A stretch of DNA of 40,777 nt from Acidimicrobiales bacterium. Its GTDB lineage: Bacteria; Actinomycetota; Acidimicrobiia; Acidimicrobiales; Iamiaceae. Below the pieces are notes generated by a model. It had not been told where the DNA came from, searched no databases, and saw only the letters and a list, made by a program, of their open reading frames with translations. The translations under genes were made by a program, and so were the position numbers. Location of the stretch: NCBI GenBank assembly GCA_025463365.1, contig JAOBWM010000185.1:1-40777 (forward strand), given 5' to 3'. Below, piece by piece: positions 15,249 to 23,791 of this stretch; the stretch's first letter is position 1; every line of letters begins with the position of its first letter.

Positions 15249-15266
15249 CGTTTCCGGAACTAGGAC

Positions 15267-15285
15267 GCCTTCCTTGCCGGAAGGC
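15267..15285 (-). terminator. Terminator-like hairpin after tRNA-Cys
   Basis: GCCTTCC, 5-base loop, GGAAGGC, starting 5 bases past the encoded CCA on the minus strand. It lacks a strong U-tract. Confidence 0.5.
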
Positions 15286-15289
15286 TCCC

Positions 15290-15364
15290 TGGAGGCGGCG
15301 CCGGGAATCGAACCCGGGTAGAGGGCTTTGCAGGCCCTTGCCTAAACCACTCGGCCACGCCGCC
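15290..15364 (-). tRNA. tRNA-Cys (GCA)
   Basis: On the minus strand the acceptor stem GGCGGCG pairs with CGCCGCC, followed by discriminator U and an encoded CCA (15290-15292). The D arm holds GAGUGGUUUAGGC, the anticodon loop is CUGCAAA (anticodon GCA) and the T arm is CCGGGUUCGAUUCCCGG. All four arms are intact, so the island insertion left a complete gene. Its 3' end faces the island. Confidence 0.95.
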
Positions 15365-15406
15365 AGGTCGGGACACCCTAGTGCCATGACGGTTGAGGGT
15401 CGGTCG

Positions 15407-15754
15407 TCAGTCAGTCGTTGCCGACGGGCCGGTCGTGGTGGTCGTGAGCACGTCGTGGGCGCGGATGCATGCCTGGGCGACCTTGGCGAAGGCCAGGTAC
15501 CCGGCCTTGGTGGTGGGGTCGTCGTCATGGGCGCCGTCGAGCAGGACCGCGAGATCCTGGGTCTCATGGCGGCTGACGCAGGCGGCCTGCTCCTGGCGCC
15601 ACCCGATGCCCACCAGGTACTCCCGGTTGCGGCGTTCGAGCCGGGCGCGGCCGCCTTCGGACGCGGGTGGGGACGCGTCGGACGTGCACGAGGCGAGCAG
15701 CAGGCCCGCCCCGGCCGCCAGCACGGCGAGCCGGCGGCCGCGGTGCTGGCTCAT
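15407..15754 (-). CDS. Small lipoprotein, third of a tandem paralogous set
   Basis: A 115-residue protein with a signal peptide (RRLAVLAAGAGLLLASC) ending in the lipobox LASC at about residue 20, so probably a membrane-anchored lipoprotein. The mature part holds two further cysteines, in QEQAACVSRHE and KVAQACIRAHD, the same layout as its two upstream neighbours. The tail is T-rich. The ATG overlaps the stop of the gene upstream (ATGA), indicating translational coupling. Function unknown. Confidence 0.65.
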   Translation of the reverse strand: MSQHRGRRLAVLAAGAGLLLASCTSDASPPASEGGRARLERRNREYLVGIGWRQEQAACVSRHETQDLAVLLDGAHDDDPTTKAGYLAFAKVAQACIRAHDVLTTTTTGPSATTD

Positions 15755-16155
15755 CCGCCCGGTCCTGTCGTCGTCGAAGCCGGCGCGGTGCCGGCGGACC
15801 GGGTCGTGGTCGTCGCGCCGTCGCCGTTGACGCAGACCTGGAGGGCGGCGCTGAACTGCTTCAACGCCGGACTGTCGGCGGTGAGGTCGGCGCGCTGGTC
15901 GAGGGCCCGCACCACGGGGGTGTCGAGCTGCTCGAGGATGCAGCGGGCCTGGCGGGCGGAGAAGGAGCTCCGGAGCCGGGCCTCCACGCGTTGGAGCCGG
16001 GCCTCGGCCGGATCGGTGGGCGTGTCCTTGCTGCACCCGGCGCCGAGGACGGCGAGCAGGAGCGCGGCCGCGCCGAGCGACGCCGCCCGACGCCGGGACG
16101 TGGCCGATCGCGGTCCACGGATGCGATCCTCGGTTGGGCGGACGTCAGGCGTCAT
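15751..16155 (-). CDS. Small lipoprotein, second of a tandem paralogous set
   Basis: A 134-residue protein. An arginine-rich N-terminus is followed by the hydrophobic stretch ASLGAAALLLAVLGAGCSKD with lipobox GAGC. The mature part has RQARCILEQLD and AALQVCVNGDG, matching the paired cysteines of the neighbours, and a T-rich tail. It is overlapped by 11 bp at its start by the gene upstream and by 4 bp at its end by the gene downstream, so the three are one operon. Function unknown. Confidence 0.65.
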   Translation of the reverse strand: MTPDVRPTEDRIRGPRSATSRRRAASLGAAALLLAVLGAGCSKDTPTDPAEARLQRVEARLRSSFSARQARCILEQLDTPVVRALDQRADLTADSPALKQFSAALQVCVNGDGATTTTRSAGTAPASTTTGPGG

Positions 16156-16420
16156 GGAGGCACGCCTTGGCCGCGGTGCGGTAGTCCTGACCCTGAGCGA
16201 AGGCATCGAGGTCGTCGGACTCGACGACCGGGTCGGCACCCACGTGGTCGACGATGCAGGACGCCTGGTCCTGGGTGAGGCCGTAGGCGTGGAGCTTCTC
16301 CACGGCCTGGCGGCGCGGCGCGGTGGCGGCCGGATCCGAGGATCCACCGCTGGAGCCGCACGCGGCGGCTGCGACGGCGAACGACGCGGCGAGCACCACG
16401 GCTCGGGGCAGGTTGCGCAC
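16145..16420 (-). CDS. Small lipoprotein, first of a tandem paralogous set
   Basis: A 91-residue protein with signal peptide VVLAASFAVAAAACGSSGG (lipobox AAAC) and a short mature domain holding DQASCIVDHVG and AAKACLHDA. The GTG start has GAGG about 6 bases upstream and is the first gene of the operon. The shared pattern Q-x-x-C-I/V and a second C about 40 residues later suggests a disulfide within a small helical domain. Function unknown. Confidence 0.65.
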   Translation of the reverse strand: MRNLPRAVVLAASFAVAAAACGSSGGSSDPAATAPRRQAVEKLHAYGLTQDQASCIVDHVGADPVVESDDLDAFAQGQDYRTAAKACLHDA

Positions 16421-16579
16421 GGAAGACCTCAACGCAGGGGACGGGTTCGGGGTGGCCCCGGCATCCTCGCGCAGGCGTCGCGAGTGGGGTGGCACCCCGC
16501 CCGAGTTGCGTCGACCGGGCTGGTCGACTGGACTTGATCCCCACGTGTCCACCGTTCCGAAGGGGGCCGAGGCAGGCTC

Positions 16580-17248
16580 ATGGCTATCGAAGTCGAGACC
16601 AAGGACTGCACGCAGCTCGGCGACGCCGAGCTTGCCGAGATGGCCGACCTGTGCGCCGACGGGCCCAGCCGCTTCGAGATCGGCGTCTTGTCGAAGGCCG
16701 CCGAAGCGTGGGTGCTCGTCACCCTCGCTCGCGACGCCGGTCGACTGAAGGGCTTCTCGTTCAGCACGCTGGAGCGCATCGGTGGTACGCCCAGCGTCAT
16801 CGTCGGCCTCGCGTCGATCAAGCGCACCGCCAAGCGGGAGACCGTGCTGCGAGCCATCGTCCACGACCAGCTCCGTCGGGCCGTGCTCGCCTTCCCGGAC
16901 GAGGACGTCCTGGTGGGGACCCGCTTCGCCACGGTCTCGGGCTACGAGGCCTTCCGCACGCTGGTCGACATCGTGCCGCGGCCGGACTACCTGGCCACCG
17001 GCGAGGAGCGGGCCTGGGGCCGGCGCCTGGCCAAGCGCTTCGGCATCAACGCCAGCCGCTACGACGAGCGCTCGTTCATCGTCCGGGGCGACGACTCGTA
17101 CCCCGAGGTGCTCGACCACGAGACGCTCAAGCCGGAGAAGCTCGATCCCGGCTACGCGCAGTTCTTCGACAAGGTGGACGAGCAGCGCGGCGACGCGTTG
17201 ATCGCGTTCGGCTGGGCCACCGCCGACGACCTGTTGAAGCTGGCCTGA
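16580..17248 (+). CDS. Unknown protein, possibly GNAT-like
   Basis: A 222-residue soluble protein, complete from ATG. The middle (LKGFSFSTLERIGGTPSVIV, then RAIVHDQLRRAVLAFPDEDV) and the SGYEAFR segment have the strand-helix rhythm of an N-acetyltransferase fold, but no acetyl-CoA loop is clear. It diverges from the lipoprotein operon, sharing a 159-bp promoter gap. Function is uncertain. Confidence 0.55.
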   Translation: MAIEVETKDCTQLGDAELAEMADLCADGPSRFEIGVLSKAAEAWVLVTLARDAGRLKGFSFSTLERIGGTPSVIVGLASIKRTAKRETVLRAIVHDQLRRAVLAFPDEDVLVGTRFATVSGYEAFRTLVDIVPRPDYLATGEERAWGRRLAKRFGINASRYDERSFIVRGDDSYPEVLDHETLKPEKLDPGYAQFFDKVDEQRGDALIAFGWATADDLLKLA

Positions 17249-17288
17249 CCCTGCCTTCCCTCCCGCGCCGGCACATCGGCGCGCGCGA

Positions 17289-17417
17289 GGGGTTGCTGTC
17301 CGTTCCAGCTGCCGTGCCTGTCGGGTCGACCGTCTCTCGACGGTTGGCTGGGGTGTGCGGGGGGTTGCTGTCCGTTCCAGCCGCCGTGCCCGTCGGGTCG
17401 ACCGTCTCTCGACGGTT
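17289..17417. repeat. Two 57-bp direct repeats with internal hairpin
   Basis: Copies at 17289-17345 and 17361-17417 differ at two positions and are offset by 72 bp. Each ends in the hairpin ACCGTC TCTC GACGGT. They lie between the end of one plus-strand gene and the nitroreductase, so they may act as a duplicated terminator or processing site. Confidence 0.75.
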
Positions 17418-17438
17418 TGCCCGCTGACGGCCGGCGCG

Positions 17439-18065
17439 GTGGAGCTCGTCGACGCCATCCGCGGCCGCCGAATGGTGCGCGCCTTCGGGCCGGCACCTGT
17501 CGATCCCGGAGTGGTCACCGCGCTGTGCGACCTGGCCCGTCGTGCGCCGTCGGCGGGCAACAGCCAGGCCACCGCGTACGTCGTCCTCGACGAGCCCGAG
17601 GCCACCGCCCGCTACTGGGATGCGACGTTGGCGCCCGAGCGGCGTGCCGGCTTCCGGTGGCCGGGTCTCCTGGCTGCCCCGGTCCTGGTGCTGGTGGCGG
17701 TGCGGCCCGCGGCCTACGTCGAGCGGTACGCCGAGCCCGACAAGGCCGCGACGGGGCTGGGTGCCGCGGTCGATGCGTGGCGGGTCCCGTACTGGTGGGT
17801 CGACGCCGGCGCCGCGGCGGAGCACCTGTTGCTGGGAGCGGTCGATGCCGGCCTGGGGGCGTGCCTGTTCGGTGCGTTCGACCACGAGGCCGCGGTGGCC
17901 GCCGCCTTCGGCGTGCCGGAGGGCTGGCGCCTCGTCGCCACCATCGCCCTCGGCCACCCCGCGGTCGTCGCCACCGACGGCGATGTCCCGTCGGAGCGGA
18001 CCGGTCGTTCCGCCGGCAGACCCCGCCCTCCGATCGACCAGGTCGTCCACCGCAACCACTGGTGA
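17439..18065 (+). CDS. Nitroreductase family protein
   Basis: About 208 residues from the GTG chosen here. It has the FMN-binding start ELVDAIRGRRMVRAFGPAPV, then LARRAPSAGNSQAT, the helix DAGAAAEHLLLGAVDAGLGA and the terminal VATIALGHPA, all typical of the nitroreductase fold. These enzymes use FMN and NAD(P)H to reduce diverse substrates; some act on F420- or coenzyme-linked reactions. The start is uncertain because no good ribosome-binding site is seen and the frame stays open upstream into the direct repeats. The substrate cannot be told. Confidence 0.75.
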   Translation: MELVDAIRGRRMVRAFGPAPVDPGVVTALCDLARRAPSAGNSQATAYVVLDEPEATARYWDATLAPERRAGFRWPGLLAAPVLVLVAVRPAAYVERYAEPDKAATGLGAAVDAWRVPYWWVDAGAAAEHLLLGAVDAGLGACLFGAFDHEAAVAAAFGVPEGWRLVATIALGHPAVVATDGDVPSERTGRSAGRPRPPIDQVVHRNHW

Positions 18066-18733
18066 CCCTCCCCCCGGACGCCACCCATCCGGCGCCACCG
18101 ACCCGCCCCTTCCGTGGTGTGCGCGCTCTGGCGCGTAGAGCGCACGTCGGCGCACACACCTCTCCCGCTCCACTCGTGGTGTGCGCGCCCTGACGCGTGG
18201 GGCGCGTGCTGGTACACACACCTCTGGGGGCCGAGGGTGTGCGCGCTGTGGCGCGTGCGGCGCGGGTTGGTGCACACACCCCTCCCGGCCGGCTCGGGGT
18301 GTGCGCGCCCTGGCGCGTGGGGCGCGGCTTGGTGCACACACCTCGGGGAGGGGCGGGGTGTGTGCGCTGTGGCGCGTGGGGCGCGGGTTGGTGCACACGC
18401 CTCTCCCGGCCGGCTCGTGGTGTGTGCGCTGTGGCGCGTGGGGCGCGGGTTGGTGCACACACCCCTCCCGGCTGGCTCGGGGTGTGTGCGCTGTGGCGCG
18501 TGGGGCGCGGGTTGGTGCACACACCCGTCCCGCTCCACTCGTGGTGTGTGCGCGGTGGCGCGTGGGGCGCGGGTTGGTGCACACACCCGTCCCGCTCCGC
18601 TCGTGGTGTGTGGGCGGTGGCGCGTGGGGCGCGGGTTGGTGCACACACCTCGGGGGAGGGGCGGGGTGTGTGCACTGTGGCGCGTGGGGCGCGGGTTGGT
18701 GCACACACCCCTCCGGCCGGGGCCCGGGGTGGG
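18066..18733. other. Intergenic gap between convergent genes
   Basis: A gap of 668 bases between the nitroreductase and the DUF255 gene, almost wholly the tandem repeat array. I see no gene in it on either strand. Confidence 0.8.
18116..18724. repeat. Ten-unit tandem array of palindromic repeats
   Basis: Units begin at 18116, 18178, 18236, 18298, 18357, 18419, 18481, 18543, 18605 and 18665, with period 58-62 bp. A typical unit is a perfect 9-bp inverted repeat GGTGTGTGC ... GCACACACC around a conserved core holding GGCGCGTGGGGCGCGGGTTG. Inter-hairpin spacers fall into three classes (C-rich ending CTCCACTCG, C-rich ending CCGGCTCG, and G-rich TCGGGGGAGGGGCGG). The array fills the gap between convergent genes. 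All frames are long and open through it, but the peptides are only the repeat translated. A single related copy is at 34161-34205. Confidence 0.9.
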
Positions 18734-20728
18734 TCAGGTGGGGGAGGGGTGGAGTTGGGCGACGAGGGACTCGGGGTCGGCGACGGGGGCCTGGCAGGTG
18801 AAGTTGCGACAGACGTAGGCCAGGCCGTCGGCGCGGTCCTGCCAGAGCGGTGAGTCGTAGGGCTCGCCCCACGCGAGCACGGCGCCAGGGAGGTAGCGGG
18901 TCTGGACAGCGAGGACCAGGGGGGCCGCGTCGCCCACGATCGCGACCTCGTCGATGCCATGGACCACCAGGTCGACGGCGGCGAGCAGGTGGGCGAAGGC
19001 GGTCGGGTGCTTCGCGGCGGCCTCGACGACCGCAGCGATGAGCGCCTCGGCGTGGTCGCGGTAGCGGTCGACGCCGGTGAGGGCGGCCAGGCGCAGCAGG
19101 CCGACGGCGGCCAGGCTGTTGGCGGCCGGGGTCGCCTGGTCGAGCAGGTCCTTGGCCCGGGTCACGAGTCGCTCGGCGTCGTCGCCCGTGGTGAAGAACC
19201 CCGGCTGCTCCGGATCCCAGAAGAGCCGGATGAGATCGTCGGCCACCACCTCCGCGGCGGCGATCCATCGGGCCTGCCCGGTCGCTTCGGCCAGGCGGGT
19301 GAAGGCGTCGACCAGCGCGGCGTGGTCCACGGCGAGCGCGAGGTGGCGGGCTCGTCCTTCTCCCGAGCCGTCGTCCTGCCAGCTCCGGAGCCAGCGTCCC
19401 TCGGGGGTGCGCAGCCGCTCGAGGAGGAACTCGGCGGCGGTCACCGCGGCCTGTGTCCAGAGGCGGTTCCCGGTCGCGGCGCCGGCCTCGGCGAGCGTGG
19501 CGATCATCAGCGCGTTCCACTCGGTCAGGACCTTGTCGTCCAAACCGGGACGGATCCGTGCCTCTCGAGCCTCGAGGAGGCGGCGGCGGGCGTCGGTCAC
19601 CAGTGGGGGTTCGGGCTCGCCGGGCATGCCGTGGAGGCGGTTCAAGATGGTGGCGCCGTCGAAGTTGCCCCGATCGTCGACGCCCCACCAGGCGAGCACC
19701 GGATCGGCGTCGAGCCCGAGGACCTCGCGGATCTCGGCCGGCGTCCACACGTAGTACTTGCCCTCGACGCCTTCGCTGTCGGCGTCCTCGGCGGCGTAGA
19801 AGCCGCCGGCGGCGTGCCGGAGGTCCCGCAGCACGTAGGCGACGATGTCCTCGAGGACGATGCGGTGGCGCTCGCTGCCCGTGGCCTGCCAGGCATGGAG
19901 GTAGGCGCGGGCCAACAAGGCCTGGTCGTACAGCATCTTCTCGAAGTGCGGGACCAGCCAGCGCTCGTCGACCGAGTACCGGGAGAAGCCACCGCCGAGG
20001 TGGTCGTGGATCCCGCCCGCGGCCATCGCGTCGAACGAGCGCTCGACCACGGCGAGCGCGTCAGGGTCTGCGTGGCGGTGGTGGTGGCGCAACAACAGGT
20101 CGAGGCTCATCGTCTGGGGGAACTTCGGCGCCCCGCCGAACCCGCCCCAGGTCGGGTCGTGTTCGGCGACCAGGCGGTCTCGGGCATCGGACAGGAGCGT
20201 GGCGCTGGGGACGCCCCCGGCACCGGGGAGGCTGGCCGCGCCGAGGTGCGCGGTGATGCGCGCGGCCTGTTCCGCGAGCTCGGGGCGACGGTGCTTCCAG
20301 GCATCGTCGATGGCCCGGCAGACCTGGAGGAACGACGGCCGACCGGGCACCGACGTGGGCGGGAAGTAGGTGCCGGTGAAGAAGGGCTCGCCGGTCGCCG
20401 TCAGGAAGGCGGTGAGCGGCCAGCCACCCGAACCGGTCATCGCCTGGACGGCATCCATGTAGACGGAGTCGACGTCGGGGCGCTCCTCGCGGTCGACCTT
20501 GATGTTGACGAAGAGCTCGTTCATGACCGCCGCGGTGGCCGGATCCTCGAAGGATTCGTGGGCCATCACGTGACACCAGTGGCACGCCGAGTACCCGATC
20601 GACAGCAGGATCGGTCGGTCCGTGGCCCGAGCCTCGGCGAACGCCTCCTCGCCCCATGGGTGCCAGTCGACGGGGTTCTCAGCGTGCTGGCGCAGGTAGG
20701 GGGAGGTCTCGTCTGCGAGGCGGTTCAT
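18734..20728 (-). CDS. DUF255 thioredoxin-domain protein (YyaL family)
   Basis: A 664-residue protein of usual family length. It starts [20 protein letters not shown] and carries the thioredoxin-like motif [16 protein letters not shown] (CxxC) near residue 48, followed by [10 protein letters not shown] and [10 protein letters not shown]. The remainder is a helical six-hairpin glycosidase-like region ([38 protein letters not shown]). The family is widespread; its biochemical role is unsettled. ATG at 20728 is chosen because the conserved N-terminal motif begins right after it. It is convergent with the nitroreductase across the repeat array. Confidence 0.85.
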   Translation of the reverse strand: MNRLADETSPYLRQHAENPVDWHPWGEEAFAEARATDRPILLSIGYSACHWCHVMAHESFEDPATAAVMNELFVNIKVDREERPDVDSVYMDAVQAMTGSGGWPLTAFLTATGEPFFTGTYFPPTSVPGRPSFLQVCRAIDDAWKHRRPELAEQAARITAHLGAASLPGAGGVPSATLLSDARDRLVAEHDPTWGGFGGAPKFPQTMSLDLLLRHHHRHADPDALAVVERSFDAMAAGGIHDHLGGGFSRYSVDERWLVPHFEKMLYDQALLARAYLHAWQATGSERHRIVLEDIVAYVLRDLRHAAGGFYAAEDADSEGVEGKYYVWTPAEIREVLGLDADPVLAWWGVDDRGNFDGATILNRLHGMPGEPEPPLVTDARRRLLEAREARIRPGLDDKVLTEWNALMIATLAEAGAATGNRLWTQAAVTAAEFLLERLRTPEGRWLRSWQDDGSGEGRARHLALAVDHAALVDAFTRLAEATGQARWIAAAEVVADDLIRLFWDPEQPGFFTTGDDAERLVTRAKDLLDQATPAANSLAAVGLLRLAALTGVDRYRDHAEALIAAVVEAAAKHPTAFAHLLAAVDLVVHGIDEVAIVGDAAPLVLAVQTRYLPGAVLAWGEPYDSPLWQDRADGLAYVCRNFTCQAPVADPESLVAQLHPSPT

Positions 20729-20871
20729 GGCCGTCCACGGTAGCGGCCGACCCTGCCGGCCCATCGTGACTAGCGATGAGCGTGATCACCTGAATCGCGC
20801 GTGACGATTCTCACATGTCGAATGAGTTACGAAATGGTTGAGGTTGTGACACACTGGCCGATCTTCGGTGA

Positions 20872-21681
<810 letters not shown>

Positions 21682-21734
21682 TCCGTCGCTGACCGTTCTC
21701 CAACCGGGCAACCTCCCCCGTTCCCGGTGGGGGT

Positions 21735-21764
21735 CGACGGCTCCCGCTTCGGCGGGGGCCGTCG
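21735..21764 (+). terminator. Terminator-like hairpin with UUCG loop after rpf
   Basis: CGACGGCTCCCGC, loop TTCG, GCGGGGGCCGTCG: a 13-bp stem with one T-G wobble, 53 bases past the rpf stop. There is no T-tract, as is common in high-GC genomes. Confidence 0.6.
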
Positions 21765-21811
21765 GCGCGTTGGAGGGGACAGCCGGAGCCGTTGCCCATT
21801 TTCCTCAAAGT

Positions 21812-21842
21812 TGACCGGTTGAGTGGGCTTTGGGTTATAGTC
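21812..21842 (+). promoter_or_regulatory. Probable promoter of the sulfate operon
   Basis: TTGACC and a good -10 box TATAGT lie about 19 bp apart, some 70 bp before the sbp start, in an unusually A/T-rich stretch. The spacing is slightly long, and no regulator site was recognised with confidence. Confidence 0.4.
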
Positions 21843-21910
21843 CCCCAGTCCGATAGGAAAAGCACAGAATGACGGCCCCGCATCGTCGGTGGCAGGGAGA
21901 GGACCCGAAG

Positions 21911-22939
21911 ATGACCAAGCACACGCGGATCGCCACCATGGTGTTCGCCATCGGCGCCCTGGCGCTGTCGTCGTGCGCCAGCTCCGTGGGCGACGGTGGC
22001 AGTGGTGGTGGCGGATCCACCCGGCTCTCGCTGGTGGCCTTCTCGGTCGCCAAGGCCCCCTACGACGTGTTGCAGAGCGACTTCGCCAAGACCTCCGCCG
22101 GGAAGGGCGTGTCGTGGCAGTCGTCCTATGGCGCCTCCGGCGACCAGAGCCGGGCCGTCGAGGCCGGCCAGAAGGCCGACTACGTCCACTTCTCCCTCGA
22201 GGGCGATGTGACCCGTCTCGTCGACAAGGGCCTCGTGGCCAGCGACTGGAACAAGGGCGCGACGAAGGGGATCGTGTCGAACTCGGTCGTGGTCTTCGTG
22301 GTCCGCAAGGGCAACCCGAAGCACATCACCACGTGGGAGGACCTCGTGAAGCCGGGTGTCGGCATCGTGAGCCCGAACCCCGGTTCATCTGGCTCGGCGC
22401 GGTGGAACATCCTCGCCGCCTACGGCCACGTGCTCGCCGACGGTGGCGACAAGACCGAGGCCAAGGCTTACCTGACCAAGTTCTTCGAGAACGTCAAGGC
22501 CCTCCCGGCCAGCGGTCGCGAGGCCACGACGACCTTCACCGGCGGCACCGGCGACGTCTTGATCTCCTACGAGAACGAGGCGATCCTGGCCCGCCAGAAC
22601 GACACCGCGATCGACTACGTGGTTCCCGACGACACCTTGCTGATCCAGAACCCGGCCGCCGTCACCAAGGGGGCACCGGCCAGCGCCCGGGCGTTCTTGG
22701 ACTACGTGCTCAGCCCGGCCGGCCAGGAAGTGTTCGCCTCGAAGGGCTTCCGGCCTGTCATCGACGGCGTGAAGGTGGACGTCAAGGGGGCCAACGACCC
22801 CGCTGATCCGTTCCCCACGCCTGCCAAGCAGTTCACCATCGACGACACGTTCGGTGGCTGGAGCAAGGCCAACAAGGAGTTCTTCGACGAGGACACCGGG
22901 CTCGTGCCCGAGGTCCAGAAGCAGACCGGGAAGAACTGA
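21911..22939 (+). CDS. sbp: Sulfate/thiosulfate-binding lipoprotein
   Basis: A 342-residue protein, first gene of the sulfate importer operon. The signal peptide ends in the lipobox LSSC (GALALSSCAS), so it is a membrane-tethered binding protein as in other Gram-positives. Family motifs: SLVAFSVAKAPYDVLQSDFA, WQSSYGASGDQSRAVEAGQK, ADYVHFSLEGDVTRLV, PNPGSSGSARWNILAAYG, and DVLISYENEAILA. It delivers sulfate to the CysT/CysW/CysA transporter. ATG at 21911 has AGAGGA 7 bases upstream; an earlier in-frame ATG at 21869 is less likely. It ends 3 bp before cysT. Confidence 0.9.
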   Translation: MTKHTRIATMVFAIGALALSSCASSVGDGGSGGGGSTRLSLVAFSVAKAPYDVLQSDFAKTSAGKGVSWQSSYGASGDQSRAVEAGQKADYVHFSLEGDVTRLVDKGLVASDWNKGATKGIVSNSVVVFVVRKGNPKHITTWEDLVKPGVGIVSPNPGSSGSARWNILAAYGHVLADGGDKTEAKAYLTKFFENVKALPASGREATTTFTGGTGDVLISYENEAILARQNDTAIDYVVPDDTLLIQNPAAVTKGAPASARAFLDYVLSPAGQEVFASKGFRPVIDGVKVDVKGANDPADPFPTPAKQFTIDDTFGGWSKANKEFFDEDTGLVPEVQKQTGKN

Positions 22940-22942
22940 CCT

Positions 22943-23791
22943 TTGGCGGTCCCGGAACTCACGGGTGGTCGACCGGCGGCATTGCGCCGCCGGTCGAACC
23001 GCGTCGGGCGCCTCGGCGCCGCGTCGGGCATCGGCCTCGGCGTGTCCGTGCTGTGGCTGAGCCTGCTCGTCCTCCTGCCCCTGACGGCCATCGTCATCCA
23101 GGCCTCGAAGGGCGGGTGGTCCGGCTTCTGGCACACGCTCGACAACGAGCAGACCGCGGCGGCGTTGAAGCTCACCATCGGGCAGGCGTTCCTCGTCACG
23201 CTCGTGAACGTCGTCATGGGCACCCTGATCGCGTGGGTGCTCGCTCGTGACCAGTTCATCGGCAAGCGGGTCCTCGACGTCGTGATCGACGTGCCGTTCG
23301 CCCTCCCCACGATCGTGGCCGGCCTCGTCCTGCTGGCGCTCTACGGACCGAACAGCCCGCTCGGCGTGAGCGTGATCAACACCGAGAAGGCCGTGTTCCT
23401 CGCGTTCCTCTTCGTGACGCTGCCCTTCGTGGTCCGCACCGTTCAGCCCGTGCTCGAGGAGCTCGAGCGCGATGTCGAGGAGGCGGCGGCTTCGCTCGGT
23501 GCCAGCCGGTTCACGATCTTCCGGCGCGTCATCCTGCCGAGCCTCTTCCCGGCCATCGCTGCCGGCGCCGCGCTGTCCTTCGCCCGGGCGGTGAGCGAGT
23601 ACGGCTCGCTCGTACTGCTCTCGGGCAGCCTGCCGTTCAAGACCGAGGTCGCGTCCGTTCGGATCCTGACGTTCGTCGAGAACGGCGACCTCGCCACCGC
23701 CGCCTCGATCGCGACCGTGCTGCTGCTCGTCTCACTCCTCGTCATCGTCCTGCTCGACGTGCTGCAGCGCCGGGTCGCTCGCCGTGGGTGA
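22943..23791 (+). CDS. cysT: Sulfate ABC transporter permease CysT
   Basis: A 282-residue membrane protein with about six hydrophobic segments, the first at SVLWLSLLVLLPLTAIVIQA. The EAA loop that contacts the ATPase reads EEAAASLGASRFTIFRRVIL. It forms the membrane channel with CysW. The TTG start lies 3 bp after the sbp stop without a clear ribosome-binding site of its own, so translation is probably coupled. It overlaps cysW by 8 bp. Confidence 0.9.
   Translation: MAVPELTGGRPAALRRRSNRVGRLGAASGIGLGVSVLWLSLLVLLPLTAIVIQASKGGWSGFWHTLDNEQTAAALKLTIGQAFLVTLVNVVMGTLIAWVLARDQFIGKRVLDVVIDVPFALPTIVAGLVLLALYGPNSPLGVSVINTEKAVFLAFLFVTLPFVVRTVQPVLEELERDVEEAAASLGASRFTIFRRVILPSLFPAIAAGAALSFARAVSEYGSLVLLSGSLPFKTEVASVRILTFVENGDLATAASIATVLLLVSLLVIVLLDVLQRRVARRG

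Larger units (their letters stand above)
10743..15250. mobile_element. Five-gene element, copy B
   Basis: Same gene order and strands as copy A: small HTH (minus), XRE (plus), HTH protein (minus), recombinase-like (plus), DDE protein (plus). It also shares the leader hairpin, the CCAGGTKTGC operator region and the GAGGCGCC hairpin after the last gene. It ends about 40 bp from the tRNA-Cys 3' end. Boundaries are the outermost palindromes (GCCGGCCGGC near 10743 and the 16-bp stem ending at 15248) and are approximate. Confidence 0.6.
1..15290. mobile_element. Genomic island abutting tRNA-Cys
   Basis: The segment up to the 3' end of the tRNA-Cys gene is made almost entirely of regulators, recombination proteins and a restriction-modification gene, while everything beyond the tRNA is housekeeping. 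Two diverged copies of one five-gene module flank a cargo segment. Parts of the cargo (the zinc-ribbon gene and the restriction gene) are visibly richer in A and T than the chromosome to the right. Insertion at the 3' end of a tRNA gene is typical of integrative elements. The left end lies outside the window, so the repeat of the tRNA 3' end expected at a left attachment site could not be looked for. The island call is inference from content and position. Confidence 0.6.

Noticed and set aside
18116-18724. CRISPR array
   Set aside because: Units are palindromic over about 45 bp. The short gaps between them belong to three recurring classes rather than unique spacers, and no cas gene is nearby.
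18114-19748. Very long open frames on both strands through the repeat array, with repeating VCALWRVGRGLVHT-like or CVHQPAPHAPQRTH-like peptides
   Set aside because: They are translations of the 58-62 bp DNA repeat, open in most frames because of GC-rich composition. They have no start signal or domain, and they run antisense into real genes.
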